The notes under the pieces: generated by a model
What the model saw: the letters and a program-made list of their open reading frames with translations, nothing else
Databases searched by the model: none
What the model was told of the DNA's origin: nothing
In this document: positions 7,416 to 14,272 of the stretch, piece by piece
Layout of the letters: each line of letters starts with the position of its first letter
How positions within the stretch are numbered: the stretch's first letter is position 1
NCBI GenBank assembly: GCA_019116445.1
Contig: DXBP01000036.1
Span: forward strand, 1-35,913
Reading direction: 5' to 3'
Source of the DNA: Candidatus Gemmiger excrementigallinarum
Lineage (GTDB): Bacteria > Bacillota > Clostridia > Oscillospirales > Ruminococcaceae
DNA: 35,913 nucleotides
Made by a program: the position numbers and the translations under genes

Positions 7416-7463
7416 TCATCGAGTTATATGCAGTACCCGTACCAAACGGGGGATACCCTTGTT

Positions 7464-7724
7464 TCAGGCCGCCCGTCCGCCGCGCACAACACGCAGTTGT
7501 ACCGGCGCGACCGCAGAAGGCTGGCACTCCGGCTGAGCCTCCTGTGCCGGGAGCAGCACACCGCAAGCCGTATTCAGGACCACAATGCCCAGTACCCCCA
7601 GCAAAACCGCTGCCCACACCGGCAGACTGCCGGCCGCCGCAGCCGGAACCAGTACCAAAAACAGCAGCATCGTTGCCGTTGCCGCCAATTTGCCTACCAA
7701 TGCTTTGATCCACGCCTGTTTCAT
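7464..7724 (-). CDS. Small two-helix membrane protein, unknown function
   Basis: This is an 86-residue protein that I do not recognise. Two hydrophobic helices (about 14-32 and 35-57) form a hairpin, with a positively charged N-terminus (MKQAWIKALVGK) and a polar, Gln/Pro/Arg-containing C-terminal tail. A perfect AAGGAGG lies ahead of the ATG and a good promoter lies upstream, so it is very likely expressed. It is divergent from the XRE/S24 repressor gene; its promoter -35 lies inside an AAGTTGT/ACAACTT inverted repeat, so control by that repressor is plausible. Its size and shape suit a stress-induced membrane peptide, a holin-like protein or a small transporter subunit, but nothing in the sequence decides. 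Confidence 0.7.
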   Translation of the reverse strand: MKQAWIKALVGKLAATATMLLFLVLVPAAAAGSLPVWAAVLLGVLGIVVLNTACGVLLPAQEAQPECQPSAVAPVQLRVVRGGRAA

Positions 7725-7781
7725 CCTGAATTCCTCCTTCTGCTATAAAAAGGGCCGCAAGCCCGCCGCACTTTGCAAAAG

Positions 7782-7852
7782 ACAACCGCTTGTTGTTTGT
7801 TGCCTCTACTATAATACTACTTTAAGTTGTTGTCAAGGGAATTTTACAACTT
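7782..7852. promoter_or_regulatory. Inverted repeats of GTTGT/ACAAC between divergent genes
   Basis: ACAAC-N5-GTTGT lies at 7782-7796 and AAGTTGT-N15-ACAACTT at 7824-7852. A related TACAA/TTGTA pair surrounds the repressor promoter (about 7882-7904). They are candidate operators for the S24 repressor. The AT-rich composition may inflate the match. Confidence 0.4.
7808..7836 (-). promoter_or_regulatory. Promoter of the small membrane protein gene
   Basis: On the minus strand: TTGACA (7831-7836), 17-nt spacer, TATAGT (7808-7813). Confidence 0.75.
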
Positions 7853-7879
7853 TATTTTGATTTATTTTTGGTTTTTCTC

Positions 7880-7908
7880 TTTACAAAGACCACAGTCGGT
7901 TGTATAAT
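7880..7908 (+). promoter_or_regulatory. Promoter of the XRE/S24 repressor gene
   Basis: TTTACA (7880-7885), 17-nt spacer, perfect TATAAT (7903-7908). Confidence 0.8.
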
Positions 7909-7966
7909 AAAACCAAGAAACAGCAATGTAGCATTCCACTCACCTCTCACCCATAAGGAGTTCATC

Positions 7967-8596
7967 ATGTTTGCAGATCGTCTGAAAGAAGCCCGCAAAG
8001 CCAAAAAATACAGCCAGGCGGAGATTTCGCGGATGCTGGGCGTGACCCAGCAGGCTGTGGGCAAATGGGAGACCGGCCGCTCCACGCCTGACCCCCAGAC
8101 TGTCGCCCGGCTGGCAGAGATCCTGGATACCACGGCAGATGTGCTGCTGGGGCTGCAGAAAAGCCCCTCCGAAGCGCCCGCGGTGGGCCGGTACGCTTTC
8201 AGCCGCTATGCCGAATGTCTGATTCCGGTGGTTGGTACCGTCCGGGCCGGTTACGGCTCCCTGGCCTTTGAGGAGGACTACGGCAAAGAATATGCCAGCG
8301 TCAAGGACCCGCAGAACTACTTCTATCTGGTAGTCAAGGGCGACAGCATGGAGCCGCGCATTTCCGACGGCGACCTGGCGCTGGTACATCGCCAGAACAC
8401 GCTGGACAACGGTGACCTGGGCGTGCTGGTTTATGGTGCCGACGGCGAAGGCACTTTAAAAAAATATATCCAGCGCGGCAACTCGGTGGTTCTGCATCCT
8501 TTCAACCCCGCCTACGAAGAACTTGTCATCAAGGGCGAGGAGCTGGATCACCTGTACATCGCCGGCAAGGTTGTGGAAACCAAAGCCAAGTGGTGA
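7967..8596 (+). CDS. XRE-family repressor with S24 (LexA/CI-like) self-cleavage domain
   Basis: The 209-residue protein has an XRE helix-turn-helix at 3-62 (SQAEISRMLGVTQQAVGKWE) and a peptidase S24 domain at 85-205. The self-cleavage parts are all visible: a scissile Ala94-Gly95 in VGTVRAGYG, nucleophile Ser127 in KGDSMEP and general-base Lys165 in GTLKKY. Such proteins repress genes until RecA-DNA filaments or another signal trigger autocleavage. AAGGAG (7955-7960) fixes the ATG at 7967; an upstream in-frame start at 7868 lacks a ribosome site. No other phage gene is near, so it is either a domesticated phage repressor or a host stress regulator. The divergent membrane-protein gene is its most likely target. 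Confidence 0.88.
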   Translation: MFADRLKEARKAKKYSQAEISRMLGVTQQAVGKWETGRSTPDPQTVARLAEILDTTADVLLGLQKSPSEAPAVGRYAFSRYAECLIPVVGTVRAGYGSLAFEEDYGKEYASVKDPQNYFYLVVKGDSMEPRISDGDLALVHRQNTLDNGDLGVLVYGADGEGTLKKYIQRGNSVVLHPFNPAYEELVIKGEELDHLYIAGKVVETKAKW

Positions 8597-8672
8597 TCTT
8601 TTTCCGACACTGCTATTGTAGCAATTGGTTTGTCCCATAATAGGGACTTTGAACAGCATACGAAAAAATGCT

Positions 8673-8721
8673 GCCCGCGGCATGCTTGCAAAACAAGCCT
8701 ATGCGGCGGGCTGTATTTTTT
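8673..8721 (+). terminator. Long hairpin with T-run ahead of the radical-SAM gene
   Basis: GCCCGC (8673-8678) pairs with GCGGGC (8706-8711), and a GCTTG/CAAGC stem with small bulges continues inward. Six Ts follow (8716-8721). It probably terminates the repressor transcript; it could also attenuate the gene starting at 8748. Confidence 0.65.
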
Positions 8722-8747
8722 ATACCCTTTTTTCAGGAGAACGTATC

Positions 8748-10112
8748 ATGGACCTGGGCGAAAAACTGGAAATTCTGGCCGACAGCGCCAAATACGATGT
8801 TGCCTGCACTTCCAGCGGTGTAGACCGGCCGGGGCAGCACGGCAGCCTGGGCAGCTGTGCTGCGGCAGGCATCTGCCACGCTTTCACCCCCGACGGGCGC
8901 TGTGTGTCTTTGCTGAAAGTGCTCTACTCCAACGCCTGCTCCTACGACTGCCGCTACTGTGTCAACCGCCGCTCCAACGACCGCCCCCGGGCCACCTTTA
9001 CCCCGCGGGAACTGGCGGACCTGACCATCGGCTTTTACCGCCGCAATTACATCGAGGGATTGTTTTTGTCCAGCGCGGTGCTGGGCACCCCAGACCGCAC
9101 CATGGAGCTGATGATCGAAGCGCTGCGCATCCTGCGCCAGGAGTATCATTTCAACGGCTACATCCATGCCAAAACGATTCCCGGTGCCGATCCGCTGCTG
9201 GTGGAACGCATTGGCCTTCTGGCGGACCGGCTTTCGGTCAACATCGAACTGCCCAGCGAAATCAGCCTGAATCAGCTGGCCCCCGACAAAAAGAAAAGTG
9301 CCATCCTGCGTCCCATGGGGCAGATCGCCGTCAAAAGTGCCGAGAGCCGCCGCGAACTGGCAGTGTACAAGCGTGCCCCCGCCTTTGCCCCGGCCGGGCA
9401 AAGCACCCAGATGATCATTGGCGCCACACCGGAAAGCGACCGCCACATCCTGAATCTGACCGAAGGACTATACAAGAAATACGCGCTCAAGCGCGTATTC
9501 TTTTCCGCCTATTTGCCGGTAGTCGCCGATGAACATCTGCCGGCACTTTCCACACGGCCGCCGCTTCTGCGGGAGCATCGCCTTTACCAGGCCGACTGGC
9601 TGCTGCGGTACTACCATTTCTCCGCCGGAGAGCTGCTCAGTGAGGAGGAGCCGAACTTCGACCCCTATCTGGACCCCAAGTGTACCTGGGCTGTGCGGCA
9701 CCCGGAGTTTTTCCCTGTGGAAGTCAACACCGCCAGCCGGGCTGAACTACTGCGGGTACCGGGCATCGGCCCCAAAAGTGCCACCCGCATCGTACAGGCA
9801 CGGCGGCTGCAAACACTGGGCATGGCCGAACTCAAACGAATCGGCGTGGTACTCAAACGGGCCCAGTATTTTATCACCTGCCATGGCCACACGCCGGGAC
9901 GCAGCACCCGGGCCGAGATCGCCGGGGCCTTGCTGGACCCCAAAGCCTTCGGCGTGGGCGTGCAGCAACTGAGCCTGGACGACTTTGCCCCCAAGGCACT
10001 GCCCACTGCAGCGCCCGCCGTACAGGAACTGGCCGCCCACGGGATGGCCGCAGACCAGGCGGCCCGCCTGGTCCGGGAGGAGGCCCTGATATGCCTTACC
10101 AAGCGAATGTGA
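8748..10112 (+). CDS. Radical-SAM protein, putative DNA modification/repair
   Basis: This 454-residue protein has the radical-SAM cluster motif CSYDCRYC (Cys64, Cys68, Cys71; CX3CX2C), which binds a 4Fe-4S cluster and cleaves S-adenosylmethionine. Four further cysteines lie just upstream (20, 37, 43, 52). A helix-hairpin-helix DNA-binding motif (LLRVPGIGPKSATRIV) lies near 335-350. This arrangement matches the family described as a putative DNA modification/repair radical-SAM protein, found with a DUF4130 partner and in some genomes with a uracil-DNA-glycosylase fusion. The next gene is exactly that partner and overlaps it by 22 nt. The chosen ATG follows CAGGAGAACG; the frame is open further upstream but lacks a good site. 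The chemistry is unknown. Confidence 0.88.
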   Translation: MDLGEKLEILADSAKYDVACTSSGVDRPGQHGSLGSCAAAGICHAFTPDGRCVSLLKVLYSNACSYDCRYCVNRRSNDRPRATFTPRELADLTIGFYRRNYIEGLFLSSAVLGTPDRTMELMIEALRILRQEYHFNGYIHAKTIPGADPLLVERIGLLADRLSVNIELPSEISLNQLAPDKKKSAILRPMGQIAVKSAESRRELAVYKRAPAFAPAGQSTQMIIGATPESDRHILNLTEGLYKKYALKRVFFSAYLPVVADEHLPALSTRPPLLREHRLYQADWLLRYYHFSAGELLSEEEPNFDPYLDPKCTWAVRHPEFFPVEVNTASRAELLRVPGIGPKSATRIVQARRLQTLGMAELKRIGVVLKRAQYFITCHGHTPGRSTRAEIAGALLDPKAFGVGVQQLSLDDFAPKALPTAAPAVQELAAHGMAADQAARLVREEALICLTKRM

Positions 10113-10876
10113 CCGATACCGCCTACCATTACGACGGCAGTTTTCCCGGCTTTTTATGCTGTATTTTTGAAAGTTTTTCCCGCCACGAGCTCCCGGCCGC
10201 CGTCTGCCCGCCCGAGGAAGCCCAGATGACCTTGTTCGGCGTGCGGGAGATTGCGACGGATGCCGCCCACGCCCGCCGGGTGGCGGCAGGGCTGGAACGA
10301 TTGGGGCCTGTGGTACGGGACCGCATCACCACGGGGTTTCTGTGTACCGACCCCGGAAAGGACTTGAAGCTGCTGCGGTTTGCCCGGCTCTGCTTCGACC
10401 ACGGCTCCCGCGCCGCCCAGATGCTGGGGGATGAGGACGCCGCCGCAGCCTTTGCCATTGAGCGTGCAGTCACCGGCGAAGCCCACCGATATATTGAATT
10501 CATCCGGTTTGAGGAGCGGGACGGCATGCTGGGTACCGTCATCCACCCCAAGCACCATGTATTGCCGCTGCTGCGGGGGCACTTTTGCAGCCGCCTGCCG
10601 GATGAGGACTTCCTGATCTTTGATGCCACCCACGGTTCCGCTCTGCTGCGGCAAAACCGTCGGGTGGAGTACCTGGCCATGGACCACTACGAGCCCTGCA
10701 CCGACGAAGCAGAGCTGAACTGGCAGGCCCTGTGGAAGCGGTTCTTCCGGGCGCTGACCATCCAGGAGCGCCGCAATGAGCGGTTGCAGATGGGGCACGT
10801 GTTCAAGCGGTTCTGGCCCGATATGTGCGAGATGCAGCCCGATTTGCCCATACCGGAAAGCCGCACTCACTCATAG
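10091..10876 (+). CDS. DUF4130 (TIGR03915-type) putative DNA metabolism protein
   Basis: The 261-residue partner of the radical-SAM protein has the family N-terminus (YHYDGSFPGFLCCIFESF), the central GEAHRYIEFIRFEE and HPKHHVLPLLRGHFCSRL blocks, and NWQALWKRFFRALTIQERRN near the C-terminus. The family is known only by its co-occurrence with radical-SAM and uracil-DNA-glycosylase genes and has no proven activity. It starts inside the previous gene, with GGGAGGAGG 7 nt ahead of the ATG, so the two are translationally coupled. The stop overlaps the convergent BlaI-type gene by 10 nt. Confidence 0.85.
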   Translation: MPYQANVTDTAYHYDGSFPGFLCCIFESFSRHELPAAVCPPEEAQMTLFGVREIATDAAHARRVAAGLERLGPVVRDRITTGFLCTDPGKDLKLLRFARLCFDHGSRAAQMLGDEDAAAAFAIERAVTGEAHRYIEFIRFEERDGMLGTVIHPKHHVLPLLRGHFCSRLPDEDFLIFDATHGSALLRQNRRVEYLAMDHYEPCTDEAELNWQALWKRFFRALTIQERRNERLQMGHVFKRFWPDMCEMQPDLPIPESRTHS

Positions 10877-11259
10877 TCGTATTCCGGGTTGGCAGCCTGG
10901 TACTCCCCCAGCCACCGCAGCAGCCGCTCAATGTCGGCATACCCGATGCGGTCGGTATCCGCCAGGGCACGCACAAAGCCGCGCAGGTCGCCCCCGTACA
11001 ATGTTTGCAGGTGCGCTTCGCTGACGGCGCCGCAATAGGTCAGGCGGCGCACCAGCGGCGTATACAGATTTTTGTTGCCCTGTTTCTCGGTGCGGACAAA
11101 GGACTTTTTCTCCAGCCGCAGCAGAAAATTCAACAATGTGGTATCTGCCCAGTGACATTCGGCGGGCAGTTTGGCCGCAATCTCCCGCCGGGTTGCCGCC
11201 CGCCCGCAGGCCCAAAGGGCCACCATAACCTGTTCTTCGCTGCGCGATAACGCTTCCAT
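10867..11259 (-). CDS. BlaI/MecI/CopY-family transcriptional repressor
   Basis: The 130-residue winged-helix protein begins with the family pattern LSRSEEQVMVALW, then a recognition-helix region (WADTTLLNFLLRLEKKSFVRTEKQGNKNLYTPLV) and a C-terminal helical dimerisation part. AAAGGA lies 8 nt ahead of the ATG at 11259; an ATG at 11268 in the same frame overlaps that site. Relatives repress beta-lactamase genes (with a BlaR1 protease) or copper genes. There is no BlaR1, lactamase or copper pump here. The TACANNTGTA boxes upstream match the CopY/BlaI operator type, which supports autoregulation. The signal is unknown. Confidence 0.82.
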   Translation of the reverse strand: MEALSRSEEQVMVALWACGRAATRREIAAKLPAECHWADTTLLNFLLRLEKKSFVRTEKQGNKNLYTPLVRRLTYCGAVSEAHLQTLYGGDLRGFVRALADTDRIGYADIERLLRWLGEYQAANPEYDYE

Positions 11260-11272
11260 ACCGTTCATCCTT

Positions 11273-11282
11273 TACATTTGTA
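11273..11282. promoter_or_regulatory. BlaI/CopY-type operator box 1
   Basis: TACATTTGTA, a TACA/TGTA dyad, just upstream of the BlaI-type gene's ribosome site. Confidence 0.7.
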
Positions 11283-11299
11283 GTAATATATTTTTATAT

Positions 11300-11329
11300 A
11301 TTTTACATTTGTAGCAGTTGTTTTGTCCA
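11300..11329 (-). promoter_or_regulatory. Promoter of the BlaI-type gene
   Basis: On the minus strand: TGGACA (11324-11329), 18-nt spacer, TAAAAT (11300-11305). The -10 overlaps operator box 2, as expected for autorepression. Confidence 0.5.
11304..11313. promoter_or_regulatory. BlaI/CopY-type operator box 2
   Basis: TACATTTGTA, identical to box 1, 31 bp away (about three helical turns). Confidence 0.7.
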
Positions 11330-11351
11330 GTAGGCATATTGCACAAGTTTA

Positions 11352-11383
11352 GGGGCCTGTTTTTTACAGGCCCCGTCTTTTTC
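11352..11383. terminator. Hairpin terminator between operator boxes 2 and 3
   Basis: GGGGCCTGT, loop TTTTT, ACAGGCCCC, followed by GTCTTTTTCTTTT. On the plus strand it would stop antisense transcripts that run through the BlaI-type gene from the radical-SAM operon. Confidence 0.75.
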
Positions 11384-11386
11384 TTT

Positions 11387-11396
11387 TACATTTGTA
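11387..11396. promoter_or_regulatory. BlaI/CopY-type operator box 3
   Basis: TACATTTGTA followed by GTATATAGT, identical to boxes 1 and 2. It lies 88 nt upstream of the serC -35 element and near no obvious promoter of its own. Confidence 0.6.
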
Positions 11397-11483
11397 GTAT
11401 ATAGTGTTTTTCGCAGAAAGACATTTTGCCATTTCACAGAAACACACCCCCGTTTTGGGCGGTTTTTTCGGAACTTTGCCTGC

Positions 11484-11512
11484 TTGCCGCTTTAAAGCGC
11501 TCTTCGTATAAT
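11484..11512 (+). promoter_or_regulatory. Promoter of serC-serA
   Basis: TTGCCG (11484-11489), 17-nt spacer, perfect TATAAT (11507-11512). The leader of about 75 nt can form an AGCGGC/GCCGCT hairpin. Confidence 0.7.
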
Positions 11513-11591
11513 AAGGACATAGCCGCAGCGGCGCGGCCCAAGGCAGCCGCTCAGCGCGCTGCCATTTGTACTGTGAACGGAGGAAACCATC

Positions 11592-12689
11592 ATGGCAAGA
11601 GTATACAACTTCAGCGCCGGCCCCTCGATGCTGCCGGAGGCTGTTCTGAAAACCGCCCAGGCAGAACTGCTGGACTATCACGGTTCCGGCATGAGCGTGA
11701 TGGAGATGAGTCATCGCAGCAAATGGTTCGATGAGATCATCCAGAACACCGAAGCCTCCCTGCGCCGGGTGCTGAACATTCCCGACAATTATAAAGTAGG
11801 CTTTTTCCAGGGCGGAGCCACCCAGCAGTTTGCCATGGTCCCGCTGAACTTTTTGACCACCGGCACCGCAGATTACCTGGTCACCGGCAACTTCAGCAAA
11901 AAGGCTGCCGAGGAAGCTGCCAAGTTCGGCACCGCGCGCATCGCGGCCAGCAGCAAGGATAAAAATTTCACCTACATCCCCGACGTGAAGGCCATTGACT
12001 ATGACCCCAACGCCAGTTACATCCACATCTGCCAGAACAACACCATCTTCGGCACCAAATTTGTGGATGTGCCCCAGGTGGAGGGCATTCCCCTGGTGGC
12101 GGACATGAGTTCCATGATCTGCTCCGAGCCGGTGGACGTGAGCAAGTACGGCGTGATCTACTTCGGCGTACAGAAGAATATCGCCCCCGCAGGCATGGCA
12201 GTTGCCATTGTGCGGGAGGACCTGCTGGGCAAGAGCGCCAAGGGCCTGACCCCCGAGCAGATCCCCACCATGATGAACTACACCACCCTGCTGAAAGCCG
12301 ACAGCATGTACAACACCCCGCCCTGCTGGTGCATCTACATGACCGGGCTGGTGATGGATTACCTGGAACACGAGGTCGGCGGTCTGGAAGAGATGAAGAA
12401 GCGCAACGAGGCCAAGGCCAAGGTGCTGTATGATTATCTGGACAGCCAGGACTTCTACTACAACCCCGTCCAGAAAGAATACCGCAGCCTGATGAACGTG
12501 ACCTTCACCAGCCCCGACGCCGATACCGACAAAGCCTTCTGTGCCGCTGCCACCGAAGCCGGCTTTGTCAACCTGAAGGGCCATCGCCTGGTGGGCGGTA
12601 TGCGCGCTTCCATCTACAACGCCATGCCCGCCGAAGGCATCGACAAGCTGGTCGCCTTCATGGAAAACTTCCGCCGGGAGCATCAATAA
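11592..12689 (+). CDS. serC: Phosphoserine aminotransferase
   Basis: This 365-residue PLP enzyme converts 3-phosphohydroxypyruvate and glutamate to phosphoserine and 2-oxoglutarate. The N-terminus MARVYNFSAGPSMLPEAVL is the family hallmark. Other marks are FFQGGATQQFAMVPLN (phosphate binding), VADMSSMICSEPVDV (the Asp that contacts the pyridine nitrogen) and FGVQKNIAPAGMA with the Schiff-base Lys near residue 195. LKGHRLVGGMRASIYNAMP closes the domain. GGAGGAAACC lies before the ATG. It forms an operon with serA 21 nt downstream; serB is not in the window. Confidence 0.95.
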   Translation: MARVYNFSAGPSMLPEAVLKTAQAELLDYHGSGMSVMEMSHRSKWFDEIIQNTEASLRRVLNIPDNYKVGFFQGGATQQFAMVPLNFLTTGTADYLVTGNFSKKAAEEAAKFGTARIAASSKDKNFTYIPDVKAIDYDPNASYIHICQNNTIFGTKFVDVPQVEGIPLVADMSSMICSEPVDVSKYGVIYFGVQKNIAPAGMAVAIVREDLLGKSAKGLTPEQIPTMMNYTTLLKADSMYNTPPCWCIYMTGLVMDYLEHEVGGLEEMKKRNEAKAKVLYDYLDSQDFYYNPVQKEYRSLMNVTFTSPDADTDKAFCAAATEAGFVNLKGHRLVGGMRASIYNAMPAEGIDKLVAFMENFRREHQ

Positions 12690-12710
12690 AGCAGAAAAGG
12701 GACGATGTTT

Positions 12711-13871
12711 ATGTATACCATCAAAACACTGAACGCCATTTCGCCGGTGGGCCTGGCCAAGCTGCCTGCCAGCCAGTTCGAGATCGACAACGAGGCCGCC
12801 GCCCCCCAGGGTATCCTGGTGCGCAGCGCCGATATGCACGATATGCCGCTGCCGGAAAGCCTGCTGGCCATCGCCCGCGCCGGCGCCGGCACCAACAACA
12901 TCCCCATTGAGGAATGCACCAACGCCGGCATCGTCGTTTTCAACACGCCGGGAGCCAACGCCAACGCGGTGGCAGAACTTGTCATCGGCGCACTGGTGGC
13001 AGGCAGCCGCAACATGGTGGATGCCGTGCAGTGGGCCCAGGGCCTCAAAGGCCGGGATACCATTGCCAAAGATGTGGAGAAAGGCAAAAAGCAGTTTGTG
13101 GGCCCCGAACTGCGGGGCAAAACGCTGGGCGTCATCGGTCTGGGCGCCATCGGCGCCCGGGTGGCCAACGCTGCCGTTTCCCTGGGCATGGAGGTACTGG
13201 GCTATGACCCCTACATCTCCATCGACGCCGCGTGGAGCCTGTCCCGCAGCGTACAGCACTGCGTCACCCTGGGCGATATGCTGCCCCGCTGCGACTACCT
13301 GACCATCCATGTCCCCTATCTGCCCACCACGCGCCACACCATCAACGCCCAGACCCTGGCCATGTGCAAGGACGGCGTGCGGGTGCTGAACTTTGCCCGG
13401 GGTGAGCTGGTGGACAACGCCGCCCTGCTGGACGCCCTGGACAGCGGCAAGGTAGCCCACTACTTCTGCGACTTCCCCACCGAGGAACTGCTGGGCGTCA
13501 AGGGCGTGGAGTGCACGCCCCACCTGGGCGCCAGCACCCCGGAAAGCGAAACCAACTGTGCCGTCATGGCAGCCGCCGAACTGAGCGACTACCTGAAGAA
13601 CGGCAACATCGTCCACAGCGTCAACCTGCCCGATGTGAGCCAGCCCCGGGTGGGCGGCCGCCGCATCTGCATCATCCACAAGAATGCACCGGGCGCCATT
13701 TCGGCCATCACCGGCATCCTGACCGCTGCGCACCTGAACATCGAAAACATGGTGAACAAGAGCAAGAAGGACATCGCCTACACCCTGCTGGATGTGACCG
13801 GCGAGATCACCGATACCCTGGCAAATGAGCTCAGCAGCATCGAGCCTGCCATCCGTGTGCGCATCCTGTAA
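12711..13871 (+). CDS. serA: D-3-phosphoglycerate dehydrogenase with ACT domain
   Basis: The 386-residue NAD-dependent 2-hydroxyacid dehydrogenase catalyses the first committed step of serine synthesis. The catalytic triad is visible: Arg in NFARGELVDNAAL, a downstream Glu in the CDFPTEE region and His in CTPHLGASTPESE. The dinucleotide fold is GVIGLGAIGARVAN. The last 70 residues form an ACT domain (ICIIHKNAPGAISAITGIL), the usual site for serine feedback. ATG at 12711 lies 8 nt after AAAAGGGA; an in-frame ATG at 12705 is too close to that site but cannot be excluded. A strong terminator follows. Confidence 0.92.
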   Translation: MYTIKTLNAISPVGLAKLPASQFEIDNEAAAPQGILVRSADMHDMPLPESLLAIARAGAGTNNIPIEECTNAGIVVFNTPGANANAVAELVIGALVAGSRNMVDAVQWAQGLKGRDTIAKDVEKGKKQFVGPELRGKTLGVIGLGAIGARVANAAVSLGMEVLGYDPYISIDAAWSLSRSVQHCVTLGDMLPRCDYLTIHVPYLPTTRHTINAQTLAMCKDGVRVLNFARGELVDNAALLDALDSGKVAHYFCDFPTEELLGVKGVECTPHLGASTPESETNCAVMAAAELSDYLKNGNIVHSVNLPDVSQPRVGGRRICIIHKNAPGAISAITGILTAAHLNIENMVNKSKKDIAYTLLDVTGEITDTLANELSSIEPAIRVRIL

Positions 13872-13885
13872 ACGCTCCAAACAGC

Positions 13886-13916
13886 AAAGCTCCCGGCCGG
13901 AAGCCGGGAGCTTTTT
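13886..13916. terminator. Bidirectional terminator after serA
   Basis: AGCTCCCGGC, loop CGGAA, GCCGGGAGCT, with AAA before and TTTTT after. It also serves the convergent small gene. Confidence 0.9.
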
Positions 13917-13919
13917 GCG

Positions 13920-14093
13920 TTACCAGTGCATCTGCTGCACGGCTTTGTCCAGATCCACCAGCGTCTTTTCGGCGCCTTTGGCCAGTTTGTGCACGGTCTT
14001 GCGCATCTGGCGGCGGTCCTGGGTAGCCATACCCACCACCACGGCGCCTACCGCCATACCGACCGCTGCCGTAGCCATTGTGGAAACATTCAT
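13920..14093 (-). CDS. 57-residue YtxH-like small protein
   Basis: This short gene has a strong ribosome site (AAAGGAGGGG at 14101-14110) and a full frame from ATG at 14093 to TAA. Residues 6-23 are an Ala/Gly/Val-rich hydrophobic segment (ATAAVGMAVGAVVVGMA). A basic patch follows (QDRRQMRKTVHKLAKGAEKT), then an amphipathic helix ending MHW. The layout, a membrane anchor followed by a charged helix, resembles small YtxH-domain stress proteins, but the match is by shape only. It sits alone between the serA terminator and pdxK. Confidence 0.72.
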   Translation of the reverse strand: MNVSTMATAAVGMAVGAVVVGMATQDRRQMRKTVHKLAKGAEKTLVDLDKAVQQMHW

Positions 14094-14272
14094 AAAGTGC
14101 CCCTCCTTTATATTTCAGGTACAACGGTATCATGTGCCGTTGCCGCGGGATTATGCGGAATTTATCCCGAAAAAAGCGGGGAAAAGTTTTCTTTCGCCCC
14201 GATACGCCTTTTTTTGTGGGCCGGTTTGTGATAGAATCGTAAAGAAATCACAGAACAAAAGGAACCTTGTCT

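Noticed and set aside
7967..8596. XRE/S24 gene as part of a prophage
   Set aside because: No integrase, structural or lysis gene is present on either side.
10867..11259. BlaI-type gene as part of a beta-lactam resistance locus
   Set aside because: No BlaR1 or beta-lactamase is near, and the neighbours are DNA-metabolism and serine genes.
11364..13880. Very long minus-strand open frame opposite serC-serA (838 codons)
   Set aside because: It is an antisense shadow of two well-recognised genes; the His/Gly/Val-rich translation matches no protein pattern and lacks a ribosome site.
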